From Paracidovorax valerianellae (lineage in GTDB: Bacteria; Pseudomonadota; Gammaproteobacteria; Burkholderiales; Burkholderiaceae_C), in contig NZ_FMZC01000016.1 of NCBI RefSeq assembly GCF_900102625.1, positions 28,310 to 92,309 of the forward strand: a stretch of 64,000 nt of DNA, read 5' to 3'. Under the pieces are notes generated by a model. It was given only the letters and a program-made list of their open reading frames with translations, was not told the DNA's origin and did not search any database. Each line of letters begins with the position of its first letter. The first letter of the stretch is position 1. Positions 57,097-64,000 of this stretch are shown in pieces. Position numbers and translations under genes: made by a program.

Positions 57097-58314
57097 TCAT
57101 CCCTTCACGCACACCACTTGCTTGAGCGTGTAGACGATCTCCACCAGGTCTTCCTGGGCCGCCATCACGGCGTCGATGTCCTTGTAGGCCATCGGAATCT
57201 CGTCGATCACGTCGGCGTCCTTGCGGCACTCCACCCCTTCGGTGGCGGCGATCTGGTCGGCGATGGTGTAGAGCTTCTTGGCTTTGGTGCGGCTCATCTT
57301 GCGGCCTGCGCCGTGGCTGCAGCTCATGAAGCTCTCGGGGTTGCCCTTGCCGCGCACGATGAAGCTCTTGGCGCCCATGCTGCCGGGAATGATGCCCAGT
57401 TCGCCCGCCTTGGCGCTCACCGCGCCCTTGCGGGTGATGAGCACGTCTTCGCCGAAGTGCGTCTCGCGGCTCACGTAGTTGTGGTGGCAGTTCACCGCTT
57501 CCACATGGGCTTCGAACGGTTTCGCAATCACCTTGCGGGCGGCGGCGATCACGCGCTGCATCATCACCTCGCGGTTGGCGCGTGCGAACTTCTGCGCCCA
57601 GCCGACGGCGCGCACGTAGTCGCCGAAGTATTTGGCGCCCTCTTCGAAGTACGCCAGGTCCTGGTCGGGCAGGTTGCGCTGGTGCAGCTCGGCGTCTTTC
57701 TTGGCCAGCTCGATGAAATGCGTGCCGATGGCGTTGCCCACGCCGCGCGAACCCGAATGCAGCATGAACCACACGCCGCCGTGCTCATCCAGGCACACCT
57801 CGATGAAGTGGTTGCCGGTGCCCAGCGTTCCCAGGTGCTTGTAATGGTTCGTGCTGGCAAAGCGCGGGTAGTCCTCGCAGATCGCATCGAACTCGCCCTT
57901 CAGCGCGGCCCAGGCCACGTCGGTTTCATCGGGCGGGGTCTCCCACGAGCCTTTGTCGCGCCCCATGCGGCGGGGATTGCTTCCGTGCGGAACGGCCTTT
58001 TCGATCGCCGAGCGCAGGGGCCCCAGGTTGTCGGGCAGGTCGTTGGCGTGCAGCGTGGTCTTGCAGGCCATCATTCCGCAGCCGATGTCCACGCCCACTG
58101 CCGCCGGGATGATGGCCCTGAAGGTGGGGATTACCGATCCCACGGTGGCGCCGATGCCGTAATGCACGTCGGGCATGGCGGCCACGTGCTTGAACACGAT
58201 GGGCAGGCGGGCGGCGTTTTCCAGTTGCTTCTGGGCTTCGTCCTCCACGGGAACGCCTTTGGTCCACATCTTGATGGGGACACCGTTTTCCACGTTGCGT
58301 TGCAGGTAGTTCAT
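57097..58314 (-). CDS. rtcB: RNA ligase RtcB
   Basis: 405 residues. It joins 3'-phosphate or 2',3'-cyclic phosphate RNA ends to 5'-OH ends using GTP and manganese. Metal and guanylylation landmarks are AAVGVDIGCGMMACKT (aspartate and cysteine ligands), TLGTGNHFIEV, MLHSGSRGVGNAIGTHFI, NCHHNYVSRE and SCSHGAGRKMSR, whose histidine is the one guanylylated. Ribosome site AAGGA lies about 9 bases before ATG 58314. No archease gene is nearby, as in E. coli. Confidence 0.95.
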   Translation of the reverse strand: MNYLQRNVENGVPIKMWTKGVPVEDEAQKQLENAARLPIVFKHVAAMPDVHYGIGATVGSVIPTFRAIIPAAVGVDIGCGMMACKTTLHANDLPDNLGPLRSAIEKAVPHGSNPRRMGRDKGSWETPPDETDVAWAALKGEFDAICEDYPRFASTNHYKHLGTLGTGNHFIEVCLDEHGGVWFMLHSGSRGVGNAIGTHFIELAKKDAELHQRNLPDQDLAYFEEGAKYFGDYVRAVGWAQKFARANREVMMQRVIAAARKVIAKPFEAHVEAVNCHHNYVSRETHFGEDVLITRKGAVSAKAGELGIIPGSMGAKSFIVRGKGNPESFMSCSHGAGRKMSRTKAKKLYTIADQIAATEGVECRKDADVIDEIPMAYKDIDAVMAAQEDLVEIVYTLKQVVCVKG

Positions 58315-58366
58315 CTGTATTCCTTCTTGTGTTTTCGTTTGTTCGTTGTCGATCTTCGGAGTGCCG

Positions 58367-59188
58367 TCATTCACTGATCACGTCGAACACGGCTTCGAGA
58401 ATCTGTTGCGGTCCCAGATGGGTTCCGCAGGTGCAGGGCTTCGGGTCTTCGGGAAACTCTGCATCGATGGCCAGGATCTTGCGGGAAAAGCGCTGGCGGT
58501 TGCCTGCATCCACAAGCCAGTCATTCATCGTTTTCTGGAACTCGGGTTCGTCTGTAGAAAATGCGTTCTGAATCCGCTGCTTGCCCCAGAAGTCCCAGTA
58601 GCTGCTGTCGGCGTAGTGCAGCACGGCGCTCGGTCGGTCGTCTTCCAGCCAATGGGCGAGCAACGGTGCGATGGACACGCCGCCCTTGTGAAACATCAGC
58701 AGGACGTCGAAGGCGTTGGACCCATTGAATGGACTGGCCTGCCGGGCGCTGTGGCCCAGTCCTTCGCGGAAGAGCGCCAGTGCGAAGGCATCCACGGCTG
58801 CCCGCTCGGGGCGTGACAGCGCGCCGGCCTCGCAACGGCCCAGCCGCTCCAGGTACAACTCGGTCGAGTGGTGCAGCGCTTCGCCCTGGGCGAGCAGCTC
58901 CAGCATCCGGGGCAGCAGGTACAACAGCTCTTCGGCCGGTTGCTCGCTGCTTTTGGCGGAGCTGTTGTATTCGTAGAAATGGCGCGTCGTCACCTGGCGC
59001 AGCGGCAGGCGCCGCATCTCGCGCTCCAGGGCTCCGTCCATGCAGCAGGCCGTGCAGACGTCCAGCGTCTGCTTTGGCGCACAGTGGCTCTGGAAGGCGG
59101 CATAGACCGCTTCCACCGCATCGCGCAGTGCTGTGGGCAGTGCGGGCGGCAATGCGGCAGGCTGCGCTGCATTGGCATTCGTCTTCAT
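58367..59188 (-). CDS. Unrecognised cysteine-containing protein in the RNA-repair operon
   Basis: 273 residues, soluble, no signal. The N-terminal third has CAPKQTLDVCTACCMDG (four cysteines within 14 residues) and the C-terminus has PCTCGTHLG, so one or two metal-binding sites are likely. The middle is helical (RAAVDAFALALFREGLGHSARQASPF) and includes HYADSSYWDFWGKQRIQ. I do not recognise the family. It lies directly after the Y-RNA array and 52 bases before rtcB, so a role in RNA binding or repair is the simplest guess. Confidence 0.72.
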   Translation of the reverse strand: MKTNANAAQPAALPPALPTALRDAVEAVYAAFQSHCAPKQTLDVCTACCMDGALEREMRRLPLRQVTTRHFYEYNSSAKSSEQPAEELLYLLPRMLELLAQGEALHHSTELYLERLGRCEAGALSRPERAAVDAFALALFREGLGHSARQASPFNGSNAFDVLLMFHKGGVSIAPLLAHWLEDDRPSAVLHYADSSYWDFWGKQRIQNAFSTDEPEFQKTMNDWLVDAGNRQRFSRKILAIDAEFPEDPKPCTCGTHLGPQQILEAVFDVISE

Positions 59189-59228
59189 TGCGTTCTTTCG
59201 GTCTCAAAAAAGTGAGATGACAAGGGAC

Positions 59229-59340
59229 GGCGGGTTTTTTCGTTGAGCTATCTGCCGGAAGCAGACCGGGGTTTGAACCCGGAACCTTCAATGCCCCGAG
59301 GGGCCTGATGCTCTACCTGTAAACCCACCTGCATTCATCC
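59229..59340 (-). ncRNA. Y-RNA-like module 4, tRNA mimic split in the D-loop
   Basis: It starts GGATGAATGCAGGTGGG, a variant of the motif shared by all modules. A D-arm 3' half (GGTAGAGC), a GCCC-CTCG-GGGC hairpin in the anticodon position, a T-arm CCGGGTTCAAACCCCGG (59266-59282) and a closed acceptor-like stem TCTGC-TTCCG-GCAGA follow. GCTCAAC at the end could complete the D-stem. The outer stem is GGTGGGTTT/AAACCCGCC. Confidence 0.7.
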
Positions 59341-59348
59341 CGAAAACT

Positions 59349-59474
59349 AAAAAAAACAGCGACAAGAATCGACGAAACGTCGTGCTCTACCACTGAGCTA
59401 CAGCCCTTCGGCAGGCGGGAATCGAACCCGCGACCACGAGATTAATAGTCTGTAGTTCCGTCAGCATTCGCTGC
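59349..59474 (-). ncRNA. Y-RNA-like module 3, YrlA-type permuted tRNA mimic with terminator
   Basis: Outer stem CAGCGA (59468-59473) with TCGCTG (59357-59362), followed by eight T residues. Inside, in RNA order: shared motif GCGAATGCTGACGGAACTAC, T-arm GCGGGTTCGATTCCCGC (59415-59431), a short closed acceptor-like stem GCC-GAAG-GGC, D-arm GCTCAGTGGTAGAGC (59384-59398) and hairpin CGACG-TTT-CGTCG. The tRNA halves are in reversed order, so this is not a normal tRNA gene. Confidence 0.82.
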
Positions 59475-59577
59475 AAAAAACAGTGCGACAAGGATGGCAA
59501 GACATTGACCACGCCGCGTTACGGCGCCGGGATTCGAACCCTGGTCGCTCCAGATGTAGTCCTGCCTGCATTCGCAC
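59475..59577 (-). ncRNA. Y-RNA-like module 2 with T-arm and T tract
   Basis: Outer stem GTGCGA (59572-59577) with TCGCAC (59483-59488), then six T residues. Motif GCGAATGCAGGCAGGACTAC, a T-arm with GGGTTCGAATCCC (59527-59544, one A-G mismatch), a closed acceptor-like stem CGCCG-TAACG-CGGCG and a degenerate D-arm TGGT...GCCA follow. The 3' strand reads CCTTGTCGCAC, parallel to module 3 (TCTTGTCGCTG). Confidence 0.78.
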
Positions 59578-59593
59578 ATCAACCTGCACTCCC

Positions 59594-59650
59594 GTCCGGC
59601 GACCAACGGGCGGCGCGACTGGGATGTAGTCACGCCTGCATTCGCCGGAC
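59594..59650 (-). ncRNA. Y-RNA-like module 1, minimal, without tRNA-like arms
   Basis: A perfect 9-bp outer stem GTCCGGCGA/TCGCCGGAC encloses the shared motif GCGAATGCAGGCGTGACTAC and the 3' element GTTGGTCGCC. It has no T-loop sequence. It begins 25 bases after the rsr stop, and its 5' stem strand overlaps an alternative hairpin at 59647-59663. Confidence 0.65.
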
Positions 59651-59674
59651 GACAACGTCGTCCTTATGGGCCTT

Positions 59675-61228
59675 TCAGATCGCGGTCTCCTCGATCACGC
59701 CGACCCAGTGCGCCGCGCCCATGCCCCCTGCGGCGTACACCGCCAGCAGCTTGAACACCTCGTCGCTGAAGCCGCCGATGTTCAACACATCGGGCTGCTC
59801 TGGCGCCTGGGTCGTCGCACCGGGCTGGATGTCGATGCACACCAGCCGAGCGGCCGGATTGCGCCGCTTGAAAACCGCCCACTCCTGCATCGTCGCGGAG
59901 CCCTGGCCCCGTGCGCGGTCGGCCCACGATTCGTTGTCCGACACCAGCACCACCAGTTCCGCCTGCGCCTTCTCCAGGTTCAGCAGAGCCAGCGGCGCGC
60001 TGCACGAGGTTCCGCCGCCACCCACCGCGGCCAGCTTGCCCGCGTTGGTCATCACCGAATCGCGGGGATTCAGCGACATCGGCACCACCTTCGTCTCGAA
60101 GGGCAGCACACGCGCATCGGCATTGCGGCGCAGCACGGCGGCAGCCACCAGGGCGGCCACGTCGATGCACCGCACCGCCGAAGTCGCCGAACCGCGGTAG
60201 CCCGTCACCGGCGAGCTCATCGAGCCCGACACGTCGGGGCACACCACCACGCGGCCTTCGAATTGCGGCACGTTGGCGAGCGCCAGTTCCATCGCGTCCT
60301 GCAGCGCTTCCTTCACTGCATGGGGCACCTCGGCGCCGCAAGCGGTATAGGCCGCCATCAACTGGTAGGGCAGCACCCGGGCCTTGGCCACTGCCTGCGG
60401 GTCACGCAGTTTGGCGGCCACCGCCTCGGCCATGCCTGGCTGTGCGAACACGCCATGCCGGGCAAAGGTGTTCAGGTTCTGGCGCACCATCTGCCAAGAG
60501 CCGCGCTGCGCGATCTGCGCCCAGGCCGTGGCGTCCAGTTCCAGCGCGGTCAGCATCTGGAACGGCACGTCAGGCACCGGCTGCGTGCGGTCTTGCTTGA
60601 ACCGTTCGAAGGCCTGCGTCAGCGGCGGCAAGGCGTCGAAGGCATAGGGGCGACCGATCAGCCATGCGAACCACGCGGCGCGCCAGGCTTCGGCGGGCTT
60701 GGGGTGCACCATCTTCACGACGTCCGCCAGCGATGGCGTATTGCCCACAGCGGCATTCAGCAGCTGCGCCTCGGTCGCTTCCAGCAGCCATTGCTGCACG
60801 AGCTTTTTGGGGCGCGTACCGAGCGACTTGCGGCCCACTGCGCCGGAGCGCAGCATCTGCACGAAGTTGCGCAGCATCTTGCCGTTGTCGATCACGCGGC
60901 CGAACACCTCGGCCAGCAGCGAAACGTCGCGCACCGCCAGCGTGGCCGCCAGCAGAGCGGGCATGTCCTTCATGTAGCCGGTGCGGCGTGCATACAGGGC
61001 CGTTTTCGCCACGAACACGGGATCGGCTTCAAACGCCAGCGCCTGCACCGCGTCGAGCTGATCCTTTGCCTGTGCATAGAAGGTGCCGTTCAGGCAACCG
61101 GTGGCTGCCAGTTGCGCCAGCTGGTGCTTGGGCGACAGGGCGTAGGCGGCGCCACCGGCCTGGTTGTGCACAGGGGCAACAGGCACCTGGGGGCCGCGCA
61201 GCGTCTTGAAGAGTTGAGTGTTGACCAT
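59675..61228 (-). CDS. rsr: Rsr, bacterial Ro60 (TROVE-domain) RNA-binding protein
   Basis: 517 residues. The N-terminal two thirds are the helical-repeat TROVE ring (AQLAATGCLNGTFYAQAKDQLDAVQALA, KTALYARRTGYMKDMPALLAATLAVRD), which in relatives binds single-stranded RNA ends in its hole and Y RNA on its outside. The C-terminal von Willebrand A domain has the metal site DVSGSMSSPVTG, with further ligand loops GGGGTSCSAP and VSDNESWAD. GGGAGA precedes ATG 61228. First gene of the sigma-54 operon, directly followed by the Y-RNA array. Confidence 0.95.
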   Translation of the reverse strand: MVNTQLFKTLRGPQVPVAPVHNQAGGAAYALSPKHQLAQLAATGCLNGTFYAQAKDQLDAVQALAFEADPVFVAKTALYARRTGYMKDMPALLAATLAVRDVSLLAEVFGRVIDNGKMLRNFVQMLRSGAVGRKSLGTRPKKLVQQWLLEATEAQLLNAAVGNTPSLADVVKMVHPKPAEAWRAAWFAWLIGRPYAFDALPPLTQAFERFKQDRTQPVPDVPFQMLTALELDATAWAQIAQRGSWQMVRQNLNTFARHGVFAQPGMAEAVAAKLRDPQAVAKARVLPYQLMAAYTACGAEVPHAVKEALQDAMELALANVPQFEGRVVVCPDVSGSMSSPVTGYRGSATSAVRCIDVAALVAAAVLRRNADARVLPFETKVVPMSLNPRDSVMTNAGKLAAVGGGGTSCSAPLALLNLEKAQAELVVLVSDNESWADRARGQGSATMQEWAVFKRRNPAARLVCIDIQPGATTQAPEQPDVLNIGGFSDEVFKLLAVYAAGGMGAAHWVGVIEETAI

Positions 61229-61286
61229 TTGGCGTCTCCCGTTCGATGATTCGTTGTTCGGTGTCGTTCTGACTTGCCTTATTCAT

Positions 61287-61302
61287 TGCAACGGGTGTGC
61301 CA
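61287..61302 (-). promoter_or_regulatory. Sigma-54 promoter of the RNA-repair operon
   Basis: Minus strand TGGCACACCCGTTGCA matches the -24/-12 consensus TGGCACGNNNNTTGCA at all conserved positions but one. Transcription would start near 61275, about 48 bases before rsr. RtcR, encoded divergently, is a sigma-54 activator. No clear enhancer repeats were found in 61303-61440. Confidence 0.88.
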
Positions 61303-61441
61303 GCTCTGGATTTGTCAGGCTGAATTTTTATAAGCCATTGATTTACAAGTTTATTTTTAAGAATCTACGCTTGTGGCACCCCGTGTGGCTACGGGCGAAA
61401 ATCTTCATTCATATAATTTGAGCTAGTTTTTTAGCTGAATC

Positions 61442-63070
61442 ATGAAGAAGCAAAACGTCGTCATCGGCTTTCTTGGCACGCAACTCGATTCAGGCCGGGG
61501 CGCCGGGCGGTGGGAGAAGTGGCGCCCCACCGTGTCGCTGGTGCAGCACGAAGACGTGGTCGTGCAGCGCATGGAGTTGCTCTACACCCCGCCGCACGAG
61601 GCCCTGGCGCAGTTGATTCGCGCCGACATCGCCACCGCATCGCCGGAAACCACGGTCCGTCCGGTGCGCATGGAAATGGCGGACCCGTGGGATTTCGGCG
61701 AGGTGTATGCCCGGCTGTTCGACTGGGCCCAGGGCTATGCCTTCGATACCGAGCGCGAGGAGTACTGGACCCACATCACCACCGGCACGCACGTGGCGCA
61801 GATCTGCCTGTTCTTGCTGGTGGAGTCGCGGCGCATTCCGGGAGTACTCGCGCAGACTTCACCGCCGAAACGCCAGCAGGCGGGCGACCCCGGCAGCTAC
61901 GCGCTGATCGATCTGGACCTGTCGCGCTATGACGTGATCGCCCAGCGCTTCGGCGCCGAGCAGCGCAACGCGGTCGACTTTCTCAAGAGCGGCATTGCCA
62001 CGCGCAATGCCCGTTTCAATGCCCTGATCGAAGAGGTGGAGCGGGTGGCGGTGCGCTCGCGGGCGCCCATCCTGTTCACGGGGCCCACCGGCGCAGGCAA
62101 ATCGCACCTGGCGCGGCGCATGTATGAACTGAAGAAGGCGCGCCACCAGGTGGAGGGCGAATTCGTCGAGGTGAACTGCGCCACGCTGCAGGGTGACGGC
62201 GCGGCATCCACGCTGTTCGGGCACAAGAAGGGGGCCTTCACCGGCGCCGCGGCGGACCGGGCCGGCCTGCTGCGCACGGCGCACAAGGGCGTGCTCTTTC
62301 TCGATGAAATCGGCGAACTGGGCCTGGACGAGCAGGCGATGCTGCTCAAGGCCGTGGAGGAAAAGCGCTTCTACCCCATGGGCAGCGACCGCGAGGTGGC
62401 CAGCGATTTCGAACTGATTGCCGGCACCAACCGCGACCTTCGCACCGAGGTGGCCGCAGGGCGGTTTCGCGAGGACCTGTATGCGCGCATCAACTTGTGG
62501 AGCTACCAGTTGCCGGGCCTGGCCCAGCGTCCGGAAGACATCGAGCCGAACGTGGATCACCTGCTGGCCCGGTCCGGCGCCGAACTGGGCCGGGTCGTGC
62601 GCCTGTCGGCCGAGGCGCGCACCGTGTATCTGCGCTACGCGCAATCCCCCGAGGCGCTGTGGAGCGGCAACTTCCGCGACCTGTCGGCCAGCATGACGCG
62701 TCTGGCCACGCTGGCGGAGGGTGGGCGCATCGGCCTGCCGCTGGTGGAAGCGGAGATCGCCCGATTGCGCTGGCTGTGGGAACCCGTCGCCAACGCCCAT
62801 GGCGGCGTGGGCAGCGCAGGTGGCGACAGCGTGGACCTGACTGAACTCCTCGGCGAGGCGCAGGTGGAGGCGATGGACCGGTTCGACCAACTGCAATTGG
62901 CGGCCGTGCTGGGCGTTTGCCGCAACGCGCGCACCCTGTCCGATGCGGGGCGGCAACTGTTCCAGGCCTCGCGGTCGCAGCGCACGGTGGTCAACGATGC
63001 GGACCGCCTGCGCAAATACCTGGCGCGCTTCGGCCTCGATTGGGAGCGCGTCCTCGGCGGTGGACGATAA
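61442..63070 (+). CDS. rtcR: RtcR, CARF-domain sigma-54-dependent activator of the rtc operon
   Basis: 542 residues. The N-terminal 180 residues (VVIGFLGTQLDSGRGAGRWEKWRPTVSLVQHEDVVVQRMELLYTP) are the CARF-like RtcR domain that senses an RNA-end ligand. The AAA+ domain follows: Walker A GPTGAGKSH (lysine 220), the sigma-54 contact loop GAFTGA (264-269), Walker B GVLFLDEIGELG. A C-terminal helix-turn-helix region closes the protein (AAVLGVCRNARTLSDAGRQLF). A TATAAT box at 61412-61417 may be part of its own promoter. Confidence 0.94.
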   Translation: MKKQNVVIGFLGTQLDSGRGAGRWEKWRPTVSLVQHEDVVVQRMELLYTPPHEALAQLIRADIATASPETTVRPVRMEMADPWDFGEVYARLFDWAQGYAFDTEREEYWTHITTGTHVAQICLFLLVESRRIPGVLAQTSPPKRQQAGDPGSYALIDLDLSRYDVIAQRFGAEQRNAVDFLKSGIATRNARFNALIEEVERVAVRSRAPILFTGPTGAGKSHLARRMYELKKARHQVEGEFVEVNCATLQGDGAASTLFGHKKGAFTGAAADRAGLLRTAHKGVLFLDEIGELGLDEQAMLLKAVEEKRFYPMGSDREVASDFELIAGTNRDLRTEVAAGRFREDLYARINLWSYQLPGLAQRPEDIEPNVDHLLARSGAELGRVVRLSAEARTVYLRYAQSPEALWSGNFRDLSASMTRLATLAEGGRIGLPLVEAEIARLRWLWEPVANAHGGVGSAGGDSVDLTELLGEAQVEAMDRFDQLQLAAVLGVCRNARTLSDAGRQLFQASRSQRTVVNDADRLRKYLARFGLDWERVLGGGR

Positions 63071-63078
63071 TCGCCCCC

Positions 63079-63426
63079 GTGAAGCGCGCCAGACCGCCGC
63101 TGGTGCAATCTGGGAAACCAGGCACTGGAGGAACGTCCGGACTGCACAGGACAGCGTAGCAGCTAACGGCTGCCCACCGTGAGGTGAGGATCAGAGCAAC
63201 AGAGACGAGTCCCAGGGGCGTACCGCGAGGTAAACCACTGGGGGTGAAACGGGCAATCTCTACGCGCAGCAATACCAAGTAGGCCAGCGTTGATGTGGTT
63301 CCGCAGAGCTGGCGGGTAGGTAGCATCGAGCCGTGGTGGCGACACCCGGCCCAGAGTAATGGCGGTCACGCCGCGGGCAACCGCGGTGCACAGAATCCGG
63401 CTTATCGGCGCGCTTCACACTTTTTT
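63079..63426 (+). ncRNA. rnpB: RNase P RNA, bacterial type A
   Basis: The 5' and 3' ends pair perfectly over 12 bases (GTGAAGCGCGCC/GGCGCGCTTCAC). Near the 5' end GAGGAACGTCCGGACTGCACAGG and at about 63165-63190 AACGGCTGCCC... and GAGGTGAGGATCAGAGCAACAGAGA are the conserved P4/J regions, and CAGAATCCGGCTTAT near the 3' end is the conserved CR V element. Six T residues follow as terminator. It starts 9 bases after the rtcR stop on the same strand. Confidence 0.93.
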
Positions 63427-63526
63427 AGCGATTAGACGCACGCTCGTCTCAATAACCTATGAAGTGCTGATCAAACGATCTACCACGCCGTACGTGGCGC
63501 ACCTGTTGTAGGGATTGCTTTGCGCC

Positions 63527-63690
63527 CTATTTCGACTGTATGGCTAGTGAAGTGGCTGTAGTGTTTTTCGTGGCAGCTGCTGCCGTTTCGAGACCAGTCA
63601 CCATATTGCACATTGCGTGATAGTTGAGCGCATCGGCTATGGCCCTATTTAGTCCGTCCTGAACAATTCCGTTCTCAGCAGCAGAGAGGT
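63527..63690 (-). pseudogene. Open frame remnant next to the transposase
   Basis: On the minus strand a frame is open from about 63690 to TAG 63527-63529 and encodes DLSAAENGIVQDGLNRAIADALNYHAM, then ATKNTTATSLAIQSK. It has no start except an internal ATG at 63613 (28 residues) and overlaps the transposase 3' end. Lower GC than the surroundings suggests a tail of a gene cut by the insertion element. I cannot name the family. Confidence 0.35.
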
Positions 63691-64000
63691 CGGCGGTCAG
63701 CGGGTGCAGCGACCAGGGCTGCGATGACCGGCTGCATCGACAGCCCGAATCGGGCGCAATAAAACCGCAGCGCGGCCAGGATCAGGCGCAGGTTGTGCCC
63801 GGCCCCGCACATCACCGCATGCAGCGCATCGCCCAGCGCACCCTTGAGCGGATTGCGGCCAAGCCTGCCGTCCATCTTCATGTGCCCGATAGCCGGTTCG
63901 ATGGCGCTGCGCCTTTTGATCATGGCCTTGAGCATTCGGGTGATGCCACGCTTTTGGCCTGACATCAGGATGCGCACGCCCTCGACCTTCACGCCTCTAT
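63675..64000 (-). mobile_element. IS5-type transposase, C-terminal part, cut by the window edge
   Basis: The frame is open at base 64000 and ends at TGA 63675. KRRSAIEPAIGHMKMDGRLGRNPLKGALGDALHAVMCGAGHNLRLILAALRFYC is the characteristic C-terminal block of IS5-group DDE transposases (the glutamate of the triad is in IEPAIGHMK). Upstream sequence is outside the window, so integrity and inverted repeats cannot be judged. Confidence 0.82.

Noticed and set aside
59229..59474. Three ordinary tRNA genes suggested by T-loops GGTTCGAAT, GGTTCGATT and GGTTCAAAC
   Set aside because: In modules 2 and 3 the T-arm comes before the D-arm and the acceptor-like stem is closed by a loop; in module 4 the D-stem strands are at opposite ends. 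No anticodon arm lies between D and T arms in the usual order and no CCA-adjacent acceptor is present.
61375..61390. Second sigma-54 promoter on the plus strand (TGGCACCCCGTGTGGC) for rtcR
   Set aside because: The -24 part fits but the -12 GC element is missing at the right spacing.
63427..63674. Attachment site or prophage border next to rnpB
   Set aside because: No integrase or repeat of the rnpB 3' end is visible; only an IS5-type transposase follows.

Overview
The window is high-GC DNA (about 65 to 70 percent) with long antisense shadow frames, and its gene content and order point to a betaproteobacterium of the Burkholderiales, most likely Comamonadaceae (Acidovorax-like). Supporting signs are the general porin with its Burkholderiales signature, the MHS and DppBCDF transporters, a fused double-length UvrA, and a short dispersed repeat that I recognise as typical of that family. 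Species is not determinable from sequence reading alone.

Layout. 1-4826: tail of a leucine-degradation (liu/mcc) operon: a DUF4126 membrane protein, an unusual leader made of two 115-bp copies of the start of the next gene, methylcrotonyl-CoA carboxylase alpha subunit, a GhrA-like hydroxyacid dehydrogenase and HMG-CoA lyase. 4855-12762: a LysR regulator divergent from a Dpp-type peptide ABC transporter and an M20 peptidase. 12849-14283: YbaK, DUF1289 and a 2-hydroxychromene-2-carboxylate isomerase-like protein, coupled by overlaps. 14689-20617: an MHS transporter, a porin, a small membrane protein and two tandem LivK-like binding proteins. 20850-26696: a 1948-residue tandem UvrA. 26717-29042: an MFS exporter with divergent LysR.

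29157-42587 is the first unusual region. A three-gene operon (class III aminotransferase, FemAB/GNAT-like protein, arginase-fold protein) runs tail to tail, with overlapping 3' ends, into a nine-gene operon on the other strand. That operon encodes an outer-membrane factor, FtsX-type permease, ABC ATPase, HlyD-like adaptor, HAD phosphatase, alpha/beta hydrolase, a pair of SMR-size membrane proteins and a DegT-type aminotransferase. Every junction in it overlaps by 4 to 11 bases. A two-component system is divergent from the efflux end. It looks like a compact small-molecule biosynthesis and export locus whose product I cannot name.

42826-54993: ordinary genes: a lipoprotein, pyrC, a DUF3025 protein, htpX with a sigma-32-like promoter, a chemoreceptor, a YXWGXW lipoprotein, an FAD protein, the ybhP-clsB-ybhN trio and cysK, which has three perfect-period 11-bp repeats in its leader.

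55094-63426 is the most striking region: an RNA-repair locus. From a near-perfect sigma-54 promoter at 61287-61302 (minus strand) run rsr (Ro60/TROVE protein), an array of four Y-RNA-like modules (59229-59650), an unrecognised cysteine-containing protein, rtcB, a nucleotidyltransferase and rtcA. The divergent gene is rtcR, the CARF-AAA+ sigma-54 activator. Module 3, and more loosely module 2, contain tRNA halves in permuted order (T-arm, closed acceptor-like stem, D-arm) and end in T tracts, as expected of YrlA-type tRNA mimics. RNase P RNA (rnpB) starts 9 bases after rtcR. The window ends in an IS5-type transposase cut by its edge and a probable gene remnant.
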